In this document: positions 24,082 through 32,234 of the stretch, one piece after another
Numbering within the stretch: position 1 is the stretch's first letter
Layout: each line of letters begins with the position of its first letter
Program-made: the position numbers and the translations under genes
Notes under the pieces: generated by a model
Told to the model about the DNA's origin: nothing
Seen by the model: the letters and a program-made list of their open reading frames with translations, nothing else
The model's database searches: none
NCBI RefSeq assembly: GCF_030548175.1
Contig: NZ_JAUORX010000002.1
Location: forward strand, 62,001-126,000
Source: Cognatishimia sp. 1_MG-2023
GTDB lineage: Bacteria > Pseudomonadota > Alphaproteobacteria > Rhodobacterales > Rhodobacteraceae
Length of the DNA stretch: 64,000 nt
Direction: 5' to 3'

Positions 24082-25668
24082 ATGACGGACAATACTCAGA
24101 CCGACTACCGGGTCGGTCGCGATAATATCCAAGTCCTAGGGCTGGATATTCACAATCCGGTATTTCTTGTATCAGGCCTGACCATCGTGGCCTTTGTGTT
24201 CTTTTCACTGGTATTCAAAGAACAAGCAGCCAGCTTTTTCGGGTGGCTTCGCCCGGCTTTGACCAGTCGCTTTGATTGGGTCTTTATGTTGGCCGGGAAC
24301 ATTTTTGTTCTCTTTTCGCTATTTCTTGTGATTTCACCGTTTGGGTCGATCCGCTTAGGCGGGGCAGAGGCGCGCCCAGATTATGGTTATGGTGGATGGT
24401 TCGCGATGCTGTTTGCCGCAGGCATGGGCATCGGCCTTGTGTTCTGGGGTGTGGCTGAACCCATCTCTCACTACGGCGCATCAATAGGCGGCACAGTCGC
24501 CGAAGCCGGAGCGCGCACCGATTGGGCACCCCTCGCAGCAGCCGCTGGTGATCCGGCCGCAGCGCGTGATCTAGCCATGGCCGCTACGATCTTTCACTGG
24601 GGTCTGCATCCCTGGGCGATTTACGCAGTGGTTGGCCTAGCGCTGGCGTTCTTCAGCTTTAACAGAGGCCTGCCGCTCACCATGCGGTCAGTCTTTTATC
24701 CCATCCTCGGAGAGGCGACTTGGGGTCCGCTTGGTCACATCATTGATGTCCTCGCCGTATTCGCCACCATCTTCGGTTTGGCAACCTCGCTTGGTCTTGG
24801 CGCCACTCAGGCACTAGCCGGGCTGAACTACCTCTTTGATGTGCCCATCAACGACACAATGAAAGTCCTGCTGATTGTGGCAATCACCGCCTTTGCCTTG
24901 GTGTCAGTCGTGGCCGGGTTGGACAAAGGCGTCAAACGCCTCTCAGAACTGAACATGATGTTGGCTGCGGCTCTATTGGTTCTGGTGATCATCGTCGGCC
25001 CAACCATCGCAATCTTTACCGGCTTCTTTGACAACATGTGGGTTTACGCCAAAAACTTACCCGCCTTGTCCGGCGTCTTTGGCCGTGAAGATACCAACTT
25101 TATGCAAGGCTGGACTGCATTCTACTGGGCGTGGTGGATCAGCTGGTCACCTTTCGTTGGCATGTTCATTGCCCGCATTTCGCGCGGTCGCACAATCCGC
25201 GAGTTCGTGATCTGCGTTCTGTTGATACCGACCGTGGTTGGCGCTCTTTGGATGAGCGTCTTTGGAGGAGCGGCGCTTGATCAGGTGATGGCAGGCACAG
25301 GCGAGGCCCTACAAGGCGCAGCGCTTGAGCTCAAGATGTTCACCATGTTCGAAGCTTTCCCGCTGACTGGTATTCTATCCTTTGTTGGCATCATTCTAGT
25401 GGTGGTGTTCTTTGTCACATCTTCGGATTCCGGTTCGCTCGTGATCGATACGATTACTGCAGGGGGTAAAACAGATGCACCAACACCACAGCGTGTGTTC
25501 TGGTGTGTGCTCGAAGGGGCGATCGCGATTGTGCTTCTTCTCGGCGGTGGCCTGGGGGCTTTGCAAGCAGCGTCAATTGCAACAGGTTTCCCTTTTGCAA
25601 TTGTTTTGGTGCTGATGTGCGGTTCGCTGGCAATTGGCCTGATGCGAGAGCGACGAGAGAACCGCTAA
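24082..25668 (+). CDS. BCCT-family transporter (betaine/choline/carnitine or DMSP type)
   Basis: 528 residues, about 12 membrane segments. The family signatures are GMGIGLVFWGVAEPISHY (about residues 114-131) and WTAFYWAWWISWSPFVGMFIARISRG (about 345-370), with TSSDSGSLVIDTIT later. BCCT carriers import quaternary ammonium or sulfonium compounds (glycine betaine, choline, carnitine, DMSP) with ions or by exchange. The substrate cannot be told from these motifs alone; no betaine or DMSP catabolic gene is adjacent. GGGAGAAGGAAA precedes the ATG. It is a single-gene unit with its own terminator. Confidence 0.92.
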   Translation: MTDNTQTDYRVGRDNIQVLGLDIHNPVFLVSGLTIVAFVFFSLVFKEQAASFFGWLRPALTSRFDWVFMLAGNIFVLFSLFLVISPFGSIRLGGAEARPDYGYGGWFAMLFAAGMGIGLVFWGVAEPISHYGASIGGTVAEAGARTDWAPLAAAAGDPAAARDLAMAATIFHWGLHPWAIYAVVGLALAFFSFNRGLPLTMRSVFYPILGEATWGPLGHIIDVLAVFATIFGLATSLGLGATQALAGLNYLFDVPINDTMKVLLIVAITAFALVSVVAGLDKGVKRLSELNMMLAAALLVLVIIVGPTIAIFTGFFDNMWVYAKNLPALSGVFGREDTNFMQGWTAFYWAWWISWSPFVGMFIARISRGRTIREFVICVLLIPTVVGALWMSVFGGAALDQVMAGTGEALQGAALELKMFTMFEAFPLTGILSFVGIILVVVFFVTSSDSGSLVIDTITAGGKTDAPTPQRVFWCVLEGAIAIVLLLGGGLGALQAASIATGFPFAIVLVLMCGSLAIGLMRERRENR

Positions 25669-25689
25669 CGCCTTCAACAAAGTCAAAGA

Positions 25690-25713
25690 AGCCCCGGCCA
25701 TTCGGCTGGGGCT
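25690..25713 (+). terminator. Terminator of the BCCT transporter gene
   Basis: AGCCCCGGCC pairs with GGCTGGGGCT (one G-T pair) around ATTC, followed by TTTTG, 21 bases after the stop. Confidence 0.85.
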
Positions 25714-25778
25714 TTTTGCGTTTCTAGAGCGCTGCCAAAATGCCGCCCCGCAGCATCACTGTTTCTTACAGCTCAAAA

Positions 25779-25874
25779 CAATCCACAGCTAATTGCGTTA
25801 TCCACAAATATTTCTCTTTACTGATTCGCGGCACACCCATACCATATCTAGTATGGGTTGAAGAGTTATCCACA
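25779..25874 (+). promoter_or_regulatory. Cluster of DnaA-box-like sites with an internal hairpin
   Basis: Two perfect TTATCCACA sites (25798-25806 and 25866-25874) and one partial CAATCCACA (25779-25787) lie on the same strand within 96 bases. Between them are an AT-rich run and a perfect inverted repeat ACCCATAC-N8-GTATGGGT (25835-25858). This stretch is 70 bases upstream of ybjN and could bind DnaA. Confidence 0.5.
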
Positions 25875-25944
25875 GCCCTTCGAGCAGGCACCAAGCGCTA
25901 TGACGCTGCCACGTCAAAGCGCATAATAAGAAAGAGGTGGCGCT

Positions 25945-26445
25945 ATGGCATTATCAGAGCAGTATCTCGAAGAAGAGATACATCCGATCGACATCGTCGA
26001 ACACATTGCCGCAACCCACGACTGGACGTTTGACCGCATCGCCGAAGACCAAATCGCGATGTCCATCGAAGGCCAGTGGCGGACCTATTCTATCACCCTC
26101 GCGTGGTCAGGCTTTGACGAAACCCTCAAGATGGTTTGCTCCTTTGAAATGGAGCCTCCGGCAGACAAAATGCCAGAGCTTTACGAAACCCTCAACGCAA
26201 TCAACGATCAATGCTGGGCAGGCGGCTTTACCTTCTGGGCAGAGCAACAGCTCATGATCTACCGCTACGGCCTTGTGTTGGCGGGCGGGCAGGTGGCAAG
26301 CCCAGATCAAGTCGACACCATGATCAACGTCGCGATCATGAGCGCAGAGCGGTTCTACCCTGCGATCCAATTGGCAACTTGGGGCGGTCGCACTGTCGAA
26401 GACGCCATGCAAGTCGCCATCGCCGAAGCCTACGGCCGGGCATAA
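25945..26445 (+). CDS. YbjN-domain protein
   Basis: 166 residues. The YbjN fold is seen as HPIDIVEHIAATHDWTFDRIAEDQIAMSIEGQWRTYSITLAWS, followed by MPELYETLNAINDQCWAGGFTFW and a C-terminal MINVAIMSAERFYPAIQLATWGG. These proteins resemble type III secretion chaperones in fold and are linked to stress responses in E. coli, without a known biochemical role. GGTGGC lies a few bases before the ATG. From my memory of related genomes this gene is often next to proC; here a restriction-modification pair separates them. Confidence 0.85.
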   Translation: MALSEQYLEEEIHPIDIVEHIAATHDWTFDRIAEDQIAMSIEGQWRTYSITLAWSGFDETLKMVCSFEMEPPADKMPELYETLNAINDQCWAGGFTFWAEQQLMIYRYGLVLAGGQVASPDQVDTMINVAIMSAERFYPAIQLATWGGRTVEDAMQVAIAEAYGRA

Positions 26446-26452
26446 CAACTGC

Positions 26453-26475
26453 GCCCTCCGCAATGGACGGAGGGC
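26453..26475. terminator. Hairpin between ybjN and the restriction gene
   Basis: GCCCTCCG and CGGAGGGC form a perfect 8-bp stem with a 7-base loop, 8 bases past the ybjN stop and touching the end of the convergent endonuclease gene. Confidence 0.6.
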
Positions 26476-27314
26476 TAAATCACCAAATCCAACGGCAAAT
26501 CTGAAATGTCTTTCAGCCGTTTCCCGTCGATCATGGTTTCGACCAATTCCAAGGTCTCCCGATCCTGCTCACGCAGAACCTCTACCAATTCATGCAGCGC
26601 AAAGTGGTAAACACAGTCGATATCGCCTGTGCCAAGCGCAATCGCCGCAATCCGCGACGGTGTGGGCTCCGCCGTTACAGCCGCGATATGCGGCAAGCGC
26701 CCCTTACGATTACGGATCAAATTCAATGCCTCAGACCGCGTATTTTGCACCCGATCTGACCGGATCGTCAGCTTACAACTGATCGACGCATGCAATGTCG
26801 CCAAGGCCCCATTCGCCTGCCGCAACGACGTATGCCGCGCGACCGATGTGTCGACCAAATCGCGATGTTGGTTAATCGCAGGGTCCGAAACAGCCGTATG
26901 CGCCACAACAATATCCGGCTTAATCAGATAATCCGCACCCAAATGCGTCTTTAACGCGCGGTTCTCATTGGCCAATATGCGGATTTCATCCAAATGCGCA
27001 TATTGATCAAACTGCGTAATCGGCTTGCCGCGTTCCACAGAAAACGTACCGGGCCGCAAATGCGCCAAATGTTCAAAGCTATCGGCCAGAAACTTCTGAC
27101 ACACACTTTCAAACATATGACCCGCCGTTTGCCCGGCTGGTTTTTCCGACATCTGCTGGGATCGCCCAATCTTGGCCACCAAACCCACCGAAATCTCTCG
27201 GCTGGCCTTGTTAGACACATCGGCAATACTGGGCACGCCTTTGGTTTCACTGATTGGGCCGTTTAGGCAATCTGCATGAAACTGGCTGCGGGCCTCAGCC
27301 AACCAGGCGGTCAT
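26475..27314 (-). CDS. Type II restriction endonuclease, NgoMIV-like (predicted GCCGGC specificity)
   Basis: 279 residues, close to the 286 of NgoMIV. Long stretches match what I know of that enzyme: ISCKLTIRSDR, RNRKGRLPHI, TAEPTPSRIAAIALGTG, IDCVYHFAL and the end GKRLKDISDLPLDL. Likely active-site residues are D134 (IKPDIVV), K181 (SCK) and E195 (RSEALN), equivalent to the D-SxxK-E metal site of NgoMIV. The enzyme would cut GCCGGC that is not methylated. Its ATG directly follows the methyltransferase stop with no spacer, so its synthesis should depend on translation of the methylase. All key residues appear intact. Confidence 0.9.
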   Translation of the reverse strand: MTAWLAEARSQFHADCLNGPISETKGVPSIADVSNKASREISVGLVAKIGRSQQMSEKPAGQTAGHMFESVCQKFLADSFEHLAHLRPGTFSVERGKPITQFDQYAHLDEIRILANENRALKTHLGADYLIKPDIVVAHTAVSDPAINQHRDLVDTSVARHTSLRQANGALATLHASISCKLTIRSDRVQNTRSEALNLIRNRKGRLPHIAAVTAEPTPSRIAAIALGTGDIDCVYHFALHELVEVLREQDRETLELVETMIDGKRLKDISDLPLDLVI

Positions 27315-28292
27315 CTAAGCCACCGCATAGATTTTTTGCGTGTTTTCAATGGCCGCTCGAATGTTCGTCGCAACTGCTGCCGCAACGGGCGGAGGAAAGG
27401 CATTGCCCACCTGACGATAGGCATTCGTCTTTTTCCCGGCAAAGATCCAGTCGTCTGGAAATCCCTGAACTTTCGCCGCCATCTGCACCGTCAACCGTGG
27501 CATGCCCACGAAATCGCGCTCTGGCGCCTCTTCGGCTAAGGTCATGCCGTTCACACCCAGTGCGGCCCACGCCTTCTTTGCCCGTGTTGGTCCCAAATCC
27601 GGCCCGCCATGTTTCTTTGATCCGCCCACCAATGTCGGCGCAATCTCATCTGCGCCATCGCGCCACTTGGCGGCACCCTTCCAGCCGTTCGCGGCCATCT
27701 GCGGGTACAGCAGTTGCCCAACGGTCGGCGGCGTTTCGTGCCCGCCCGTTGGCCATTTGAACGCATCTAAATAGTCATTGTGAATAGCGACAATCACAAC
27801 ACGCGGGCGCAGTTGTGACACGCCAAAATCGCTGGCGTTATACAGGTGCCAATCAACCAATCCGTAGCCCAGCTTTTTCAGCTGTTTCTTTAGGTTAAGC
27901 CGATAATCATGAAACACCGCATCCAAAAAGCCGCGCACGTTTTCCAACATCACAGCCTTGGGTCGCGTCTCATCAACAACACGCACTGCATCCGGGAACA
28001 AATCCCGCTCGTCATTCGCGCCCAACTGCTTGCCAGCCTTTGAAAACGGCGGGCAGGGCACGCCCCCAGCAACCAAATCAATGCCTTTATAGGGAGTGGG
28101 ATCAAAGGTGGTCAGATCAGCCTGATCGCCTTCTAACACATTCCACTGCGGGCGGTTCAAATTCAGCGTTTTGCGCGCCCACGGATCGATTTCAACCAAG
28201 GCTTCGTGACCAAATCCCGCACGCTCCAGACCCAAGGCTTGCCCGCCTCCGCCTGCGCAAAGCTCAATGGAATTCAGAGAAGTCTTGGACAT
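27315..28292 (-). CDS. DNA (cytosine-5) methyltransferase partner of the NgoMIV-like enzyme
   Basis: 325 residues from ATG 28292 (a TTG one codon earlier is possible). The C5-methylase motifs are in order: I IELCAGGGGQALGLERAGF; IV GGVPCPPFSKAG with catalytic C80; VI ENVRGF; VIII QLRPRV; X NAYRQVGNAFPPPVAAAVA. The target-recognition region lies between VIII and X. Specificity is inferred from the adjacent endonuclease. It is first in the two-gene unit and reads against ybjN, proC and csaA on either side, as expected for an acquired cassette. Confidence 0.92.
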   Translation of the reverse strand: MSKTSLNSIELCAGGGGQALGLERAGFGHEALVEIDPWARKTLNLNRPQWNVLEGDQADLTTFDPTPYKGIDLVAGGVPCPPFSKAGKQLGANDERDLFPDAVRVVDETRPKAVMLENVRGFLDAVFHDYRLNLKKQLKKLGYGLVDWHLYNASDFGVSQLRPRVVIVAIHNDYLDAFKWPTGGHETPPTVGQLLYPQMAANGWKGAAKWRDGADEIAPTLVGGSKKHGGPDLGPTRAKKAWAALGVNGMTLAEEAPERDFVGMPRLTVQMAAKVQGFPDDWIFAGKKTNAYRQVGNAFPPPVAAAVATNIRAAIENTQKIYAVA

Positions 28293-28511
28293 CAACGTGC
28301 TCGCCTATTTTTCGGAGAATAAAGCCAGAACATTGCAAAAGTGTCAACGCGATGCCACCCAATTGACCGCCCTATATGCGCGAAACTCGAAATCAATCTG
28401 CATTTCGGCCAATCCCCTCAAGGAATGGCCCTCATCACAAATTTTGCGCGGTTCCGCACTCGACGCCCCGTAAATTTCACGCCACATTGCCCCCAACAAA
28501 GAGGTGCGATT

Positions 28512-29327
28512 ATGGACATGCAATATCTGGCCCAACAGGGCCTTGTTCTTTTGGGGTGTGGCAAGATGGGGTCGGCCATGTTGCAAGGCTGGCTGTCTGA
28601 TGGCCTACCGGCAACATCGGTCTACGTCCAAGATCCCTTTCCCTCTGATTGGGTCAAATCCACCGGCGTTCACGTCAATGCAGAACTTCCGGCAAACCCG
28701 GCTATCGTCCTCATTGCCGTAAAGCCGCAAATGATGACCGAAGCCTTGCCTGTCCTACAAAAAATGGGCAACGGCAGCACGCTATTCCTATCTGTCGCCG
28801 CAGGCATTTCTATTGCGCAATACCAAGACATCCTTGGCGCGCAGACACCGATCATTCGCGCAATGCCAAACACGCCCGCCGCCGTTGGCAAAGGGATCAC
28901 AGCGATTGTCGGCAATACCACCGCAACCGCGGCGCACCTTGATCTTGCATCCGACCTGCTAAACGCGGTCGGCCAAACTGTCCGCCTTGATGCAGAAACT
29001 CAAATGGATGCGGTCACCGGCCTGTCCGGCTCTGGCCCCGCCTATGTTTTTCACATGATCGAATGCATGGCCGCCGCAGGCGAGGCGCAAGGCCTCGCGC
29101 CCGATCTCGCAATGGCACTGGCCAAGGCCACCGTCGCCGGGGCAGGGGCATTGGCCGAACAAGCCGACGAAACCCCAGCGCAGTTACGCATCAATGTCAC
29201 CAGCCCCAATGGCACCACCCAAGCGGGTCTTGATGTCTTGATGGCGGATCAATCCGGCCTGCCGCATCTGATCAAATCCACAGTTGCCGCCGCCACCCAT
29301 CGCTCCAAGGAACTATCCAATGGCTGA
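28512..29327 (+). CDS. proC: Pyrroline-5-carboxylate reductase
   Basis: 271 residues from ATG 28512 with GAGGTG 6 bases upstream; a longer open frame exists but is not conserved. The N-terminal dinucleotide loop is LVLLGCGKMGSAMLQGW, followed by AVKPQMM, IRAMPNTPAAVGKG and the signature DAVTGLSGSGPAYVFHMIECMAAAGEAQGL, and near the end NVTSPNGTTQAGLDVL. ProC performs the last step of proline synthesis with NAD(P)H. It overlaps csaA by 8 bases and forms an operon with it and the dehydrogenase. Confidence 0.93.
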   Translation: MDMQYLAQQGLVLLGCGKMGSAMLQGWLSDGLPATSVYVQDPFPSDWVKSTGVHVNAELPANPAIVLIAVKPQMMTEALPVLQKMGNGSTLFLSVAAGISIAQYQDILGAQTPIIRAMPNTPAAVGKGITAIVGNTTATAAHLDLASDLLNAVGQTVRLDAETQMDAVTGLSGSGPAYVFHMIECMAAAGEAQGLAPDLAMALAKATVAGAGALAEQADETPAQLRINVTSPNGTTQAGLDVLMADQSGLPHLIKSTVAAATHRSKELSNG

Positions 29328-29658
29328 CATCACCTTTGACGATTTCCTAAAGGTCGACATACGCACCGGCACCATCACCGATGCCCAACCCTACCCAGAG
29401 GCGCGCAAACCCGCGATCAAACTCTGGGTCGATTTCGGCGGTGATATCGGGGTTAAGAAAAGCTCGGCCCAAATCACCAAACACTACACGCCAGAAGCGC
29501 TGATCGGGAAACAAGTGCTGGCCGTGGTCAACTTCCCACCCCGCCAGATCGGCAAATTCATGTCCGAAATCCTTGTCCTCGGCATGCCCGATGACGAAGG
29601 CGGGGTTGTCTTGATCACCCCGGATAAACCAGTCCCAAACGGAGGACGCCTGTTTTGA
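29320..29658 (+). CDS. csaA: tRNA-binding domain protein, CsaA type
   Basis: 112 residues from ATG 29320, the usual length for CsaA. A single EMAP-II/Trbp111 OB-fold: FDDFLKVDIRTGTITDAQPYPEARKPAIKLWVDFG, then KKSSAQITKHYTPEALIGKQVLAVVNFPPRQIGKFMSEILVLG. CsaA dimers bind tRNA and have been described as a secretion-related chaperone; the physiological task is not settled. It overlaps proC by 8 bases and the next gene by 4 bases. Confidence 0.9.
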   Translation: MADITFDDFLKVDIRTGTITDAQPYPEARKPAIKLWVDFGGDIGVKKSSAQITKHYTPEALIGKQVLAVVNFPPRQIGKFMSEILVLGMPDDEGGVVLITPDKPVPNGGRLF

Positions 29659-30608
29659 AAACACTGCTCATTACACGCCCGCTGCCCGAAACCGTCATCG
29701 CCGCAGCCCAAGCCCATTTCGCCGTCACCGTTCGCCAAGAGACAACGCCGCTTACCTCGGGCGAACTGCGCAGCAGCTTACGTGATTATGATGCAGTCCT
29801 GCCAACCTTGGGCGACCTCTACGACGCCCATGTCTTCGCAGATGTCGCCACCCCCCGCGCCCAAATCCTTGCGAACTTTGGTGTGGGCTATAACCACATC
29901 GACACCGATGCCGCTAAACAGGCCGGTCTCCAAGTCTCTAACACCCCCGGCGCCGTCACCGACGCCACCGCCGACATCGCAATGACGCTGATGCTCATGT
30001 CCTGCCGCCGCGCGGGCGAAGGCGAACGCATCGTCAGAGCAGGTGCGTGGCACGGCTGGCACCCCACCCAATTCCTTGGCATGCATATGTCCGGCAAAAC
30101 CGTGGGCATCGTCGGCATGGGCCGCATCGGCCAAGCCATCGCCAAACGCTGCCATTTTGGCTTTGGCATGACGGTGAAATACGTGAACCGCTCCGCCAAA
30201 ACGATGGACTTCCCCGCCGAGCAAATCACCACCCTGCAAGACCTCGCGGCCCAAGTCGACATCCTCGTCGTCGCCCTTCCCGGCGGCGCTGACACCCGCC
30301 ACTTGATCAACGCCGACACCTTTGACGCCATGCAGCCCCACGCCCATTTCATCAACATCGCCCGGGGCGAGATCGTGGACGAGGCCGCCTTGATCACAGC
30401 CCTCCAAACCCAAAAAATCGCAGGCGCTGGGCTGGACGTTTACGAATTCGAACCCAAAGTGCCCGAGGCTCTAATCGCCATGGAAAACGTCACGCTCCTG
30501 CCGCACCTCGGCACCGCCGCGCTAGAGGTCCGCACCGACATGGGCCTCATGGCCGTCGACAACCTGATCGCCTTCACCAAGGGAGAGCCGCTACCAAACG
30601 GCGTCTAA
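29655..30608 (+). CDS. D-isomer-specific 2-hydroxyacid dehydrogenase (glyoxylate/hydroxypyruvate reductase type)
   Basis: 317 residues, starting with TTG at 29655 (TTGA overlap with csaA, GGAGG 9 bases upstream). The Rossmann loop is TVGIVGMGRIGQAIAKR (about residues 150-166). Catalytic residues are expected in FINIARGEIVDEAAL (Arg), AGAGLDVYEFEP (Glu) and LLPHLGTAALEVR (His). The pattern ILANFGVGYNHIDTDAAKQAGLQVSNTP is typical of glyoxylate reductase/glycerate dehydrogenase. It would interconvert glyoxylate/glycolate or hydroxypyruvate/glycerate; the precise substrate is not decided. Confidence 0.88.
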   Translation: MKTLLITRPLPETVIAAAQAHFAVTVRQETTPLTSGELRSSLRDYDAVLPTLGDLYDAHVFADVATPRAQILANFGVGYNHIDTDAAKQAGLQVSNTPGAVTDATADIAMTLMLMSCRRAGEGERIVRAGAWHGWHPTQFLGMHMSGKTVGIVGMGRIGQAIAKRCHFGFGMTVKYVNRSAKTMDFPAEQITTLQDLAAQVDILVVALPGGADTRHLINADTFDAMQPHAHFINIARGEIVDEAALITALQTQKIAGAGLDVYEFEPKVPEALIAMENVTLLPHLGTAALEVRTDMGLMAVDNLIAFTKGEPLPNGV

Positions 30609-30611
30609 CCC

Positions 30612-30932
30612 TTAGCCATTTGTCCAATACTTGCGGCGTGCCTCTTCCTGAATAGCGCGCCGCATCTGCACATCCGCCAACTTGCGCATCTCTTCCTTAC
30701 GCGCCACGGCATCCGTGGTCCCGGCCAGCACCTTCAGCTGGGCTTCTTCCGCCAGCTTTAGCTCCACCTCTTTCGGCAGCGCACCAGCCTCGGCCATAAT
30801 CCGAAACCCGACGTTCTCGGAAAAGTCGCCGTCATCCGCACGTCCCAAAGGCTTGCCCGCACCTTTCAGATCGTCAAACTGCCCCTCGGCCTCAGCCTTA
30901 CGGATTTGATACTCGCTCATTCTGGAAAACAT
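30612..30932 (-). CDS. DUF1992 protein (DnaJ-homologue subfamily C member 28-like domain)
   Basis: 106 residues. The start ATG 30932 has AAGGAGG 7-9 bases upstream. The motif EYQIRKAEAEGQFDDLKGAGKPL is the core of DUF1992, and the rest is charged helix (EVELKLAEEAQLKVL, RKLADVQMRRAIQEEARRKYW). Function unknown. It is 14 bases downstream of a TetR gene on the same strand, so it may be co-transcribed; it converges with the hydroxyacid dehydrogenase, with 3 bases between stops. Confidence 0.82.
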   Translation of the reverse strand: MFSRMSEYQIRKAEAEGQFDDLKGAGKPLGRADDGDFSENVGFRIMAEAGALPKEVELKLAEEAQLKVLAGTTDAVARKEEMRKLADVQMRRAIQEEARRKYWTNG

Positions 30933-30946
30933 AATAACAGCCTCCT

Positions 30947-31537
30947 TCAGGCCAATACGCTGCGCTCGATCTCTTCACCGACCCAGCCAAACATCTGCAA
31001 CCCTTCCGGTGCGACCCGCGCAAACGCCACCAAGGACGAGGTGACCATCAACGCTGCAGCCAGTGGGTCCAACGTCGCGCGAAACACACCGTCATCCCGC
31101 CCCTTGGTCAAAATCGCGACAAACCGATCCCGCCAATCGGTCGTGAAATCCTCAATCAACGCAGCGATCACCGGGTCTTGCCCTGCCGCATTGGAAATCT
31201 CAAAAAACGCCTGCGCCTCATCGGCGTGATGCTCCAAACTGTCGCGATACGAAGCGATCTCCAGCCGCAACATGTCCATCGCATCGCCCGCCACCAGATC
31301 AAGCACCGGCAACCGCGCCTGAAAACTCGCAATCGTTTCCTTGGTGATCAACTCCAGCAAACCCGCCTTGCCTTTCACATGAAAATGCAAGGTAGAGACA
31401 TTAATCCCAGCCCGCTCCGCCACCGCCCGGGTTCGCAAACCGGCCATGCCCTTTTGTGCAATCAACCCCCGCGCCGCCCGAGCAATCTGCCCCCGCCGCG
31501 TGTCACCATCACGATAAGTGTGTACTGTTTTATCCAT
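30947..31537 (-). CDS. TetR-family transcriptional regulator
   Basis: 196 residues from ATG 31537 (preceded by an in-frame TTG). HTH segment: RRGQIARAARGLIAQKGMAGLRTRAVAERAGINVSTLHFHVKGKAGLLELI in outline, with the recognition helix NVSTLHFHVKGK near residue 48. The C-terminal part is helical with no assigned ligand. A perfect inverted repeat with 9-bp arms covers its start codon, suggesting autorepression. The only gene that clearly follows in its direction is DUF1992, so its targets may lie elsewhere. Confidence 0.88.
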   Translation of the reverse strand: MDKTVHTYRDGDTRRGQIARAARGLIAQKGMAGLRTRAVAERAGINVSTLHFHVKGKAGLLELITKETIASFQARLPVLDLVAGDAMDMLRLEIASYRDSLEHHADEAQAFFEISNAAGQDPVIAALIEDFTTDWRDRFVAILTKGRDDGVFRATLDPLAAALMVTSSLVAFARVAPEGLQMFGWVGEEIERSVLA

Positions 31538-31557
31538 CAATCAATCGTTTGATTGAT
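31536..31557. promoter_or_regulatory. Inverted repeat ATCAATCAA-N4-TTGATTGAT at the tetR start
   Basis: Perfect 9-bp arms around TCGT, covering the start codon at 31537 and the bases just upstream. Size and position fit a TetR operator for autorepression. Confidence 0.55.
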
Positions 31558-31782
31558 TTTGTGGCGAGAGTCAAGGAGGCGGTGTTTTGTAGGCTTCATG
31601 CAGAGGTAGGCATCAAGAATGTTCTGAAGAAAGTGCGGCGAATGTCCGGTTTGAGTCCACTTTGCAAAATACTGCGTCGAGCGTGAATGACCGGAATGGA
31701 ACAGCATCTTTTCAGCCGACTGTTGTTCACCGACGCTTTTCACAGTTATTGTTAGAAGCAGAAGTTTGTTGCACTGCGACTT

Positions 31783-32124
31783 TCAGGAAAGTGATCGATT
31801 TTGCGACCAATTTATCATCTGGTCCAATATTGGCACCAATGACGTTCCATCCTCTGACAGCGCGTAAACGACTTTAACCGGGACCTGAGCAATGACCTGG
31901 CGCGTGATCAATCCGTCGTCTGCCAATTCGCGCAGAGCGCGGGTCAGCATGCGGTCGGAAACTTTCGGTATGATTCGCTTTAACTCGGAAAAGCGCTTCG
32001 AGCCGTCAAAAAGGTTGAACAACACGTAGGGCTTCCATTTGCCCCCGATCAGCGCAACCGTGCTCTCGACCGGACACCGCGTCGAAAGGGGGGGAGGGGT
32101 TTTAAAGTTCTCGTCTTTCGCCAT
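31783..32124 (-). CDS. HxlR-family winged-helix regulator
   Basis: 113 residues. The HxlR pattern is complete: CPVESTVALIGGKWKPYVLFNLFDGSKRFSELKRIIPKVSDRMLTRALRELADDGLI, then a wing with KVVYALSEDGTSLVPILDQMINW. One cysteine (C17) precedes the first helix, as in redox- or aldehyde-sensing members. It is divergent from a DsbA-like thioredoxin-fold gene with 110 bases between start codons and a palindrome close to its own start, making that gene a likely target. Confidence 0.9.
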   Translation of the reverse strand: MAKDENFKTPPPLSTRCPVESTVALIGGKWKPYVLFNLFDGSKRFSELKRIIPKVSDRMLTRALRELADDGLITRQVIAQVPVKVVYALSEDGTSLVPILDQMINWSQNRSLS

Positions 32125-32134
32125 GCGCTATCAT

Positions 32135-32148
32135 TTACGTTAGTAACG
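32135..32148. promoter_or_regulatory. Candidate HxlR operator TTAC-GTTA-GTAA (overlapping CGTTA-G-TAACG)
   Basis: Dyad symmetric sequence 11 bases upstream of the hxlR start and 87 bases from the divergent gene. Similar TAC/GTA dyads are known for this family; assignment is inference. Confidence 0.45.
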
Positions 32149-32234
32149 ATCATATGTGCATGTAGAGCGTTTGCGCATCGGTTGCTATGAATTTGTGAAA
32201 TGGAAATCGTTTTTGCGCAAAGGCTTGGTACCAA

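Noticed and set aside
23625-24092. 155-residue - strand frame over ubiK
   Set aside because: Antisense to the conserved UbiK gene and extends over the intergenic region; no support.
24082-25668. Naming the BCCT transporter as a DMSP or choline carrier
   Set aside because: Substrate-specific residues cannot be decided from sequence here and no catabolic gene is adjacent.
25779-25874. Calling the DnaA-box cluster the chromosomal origin
   Set aside because: Only two perfect boxes, no dnaA, parAB, gidA or hemE nearby; kept as a finding rather than an origin feature.
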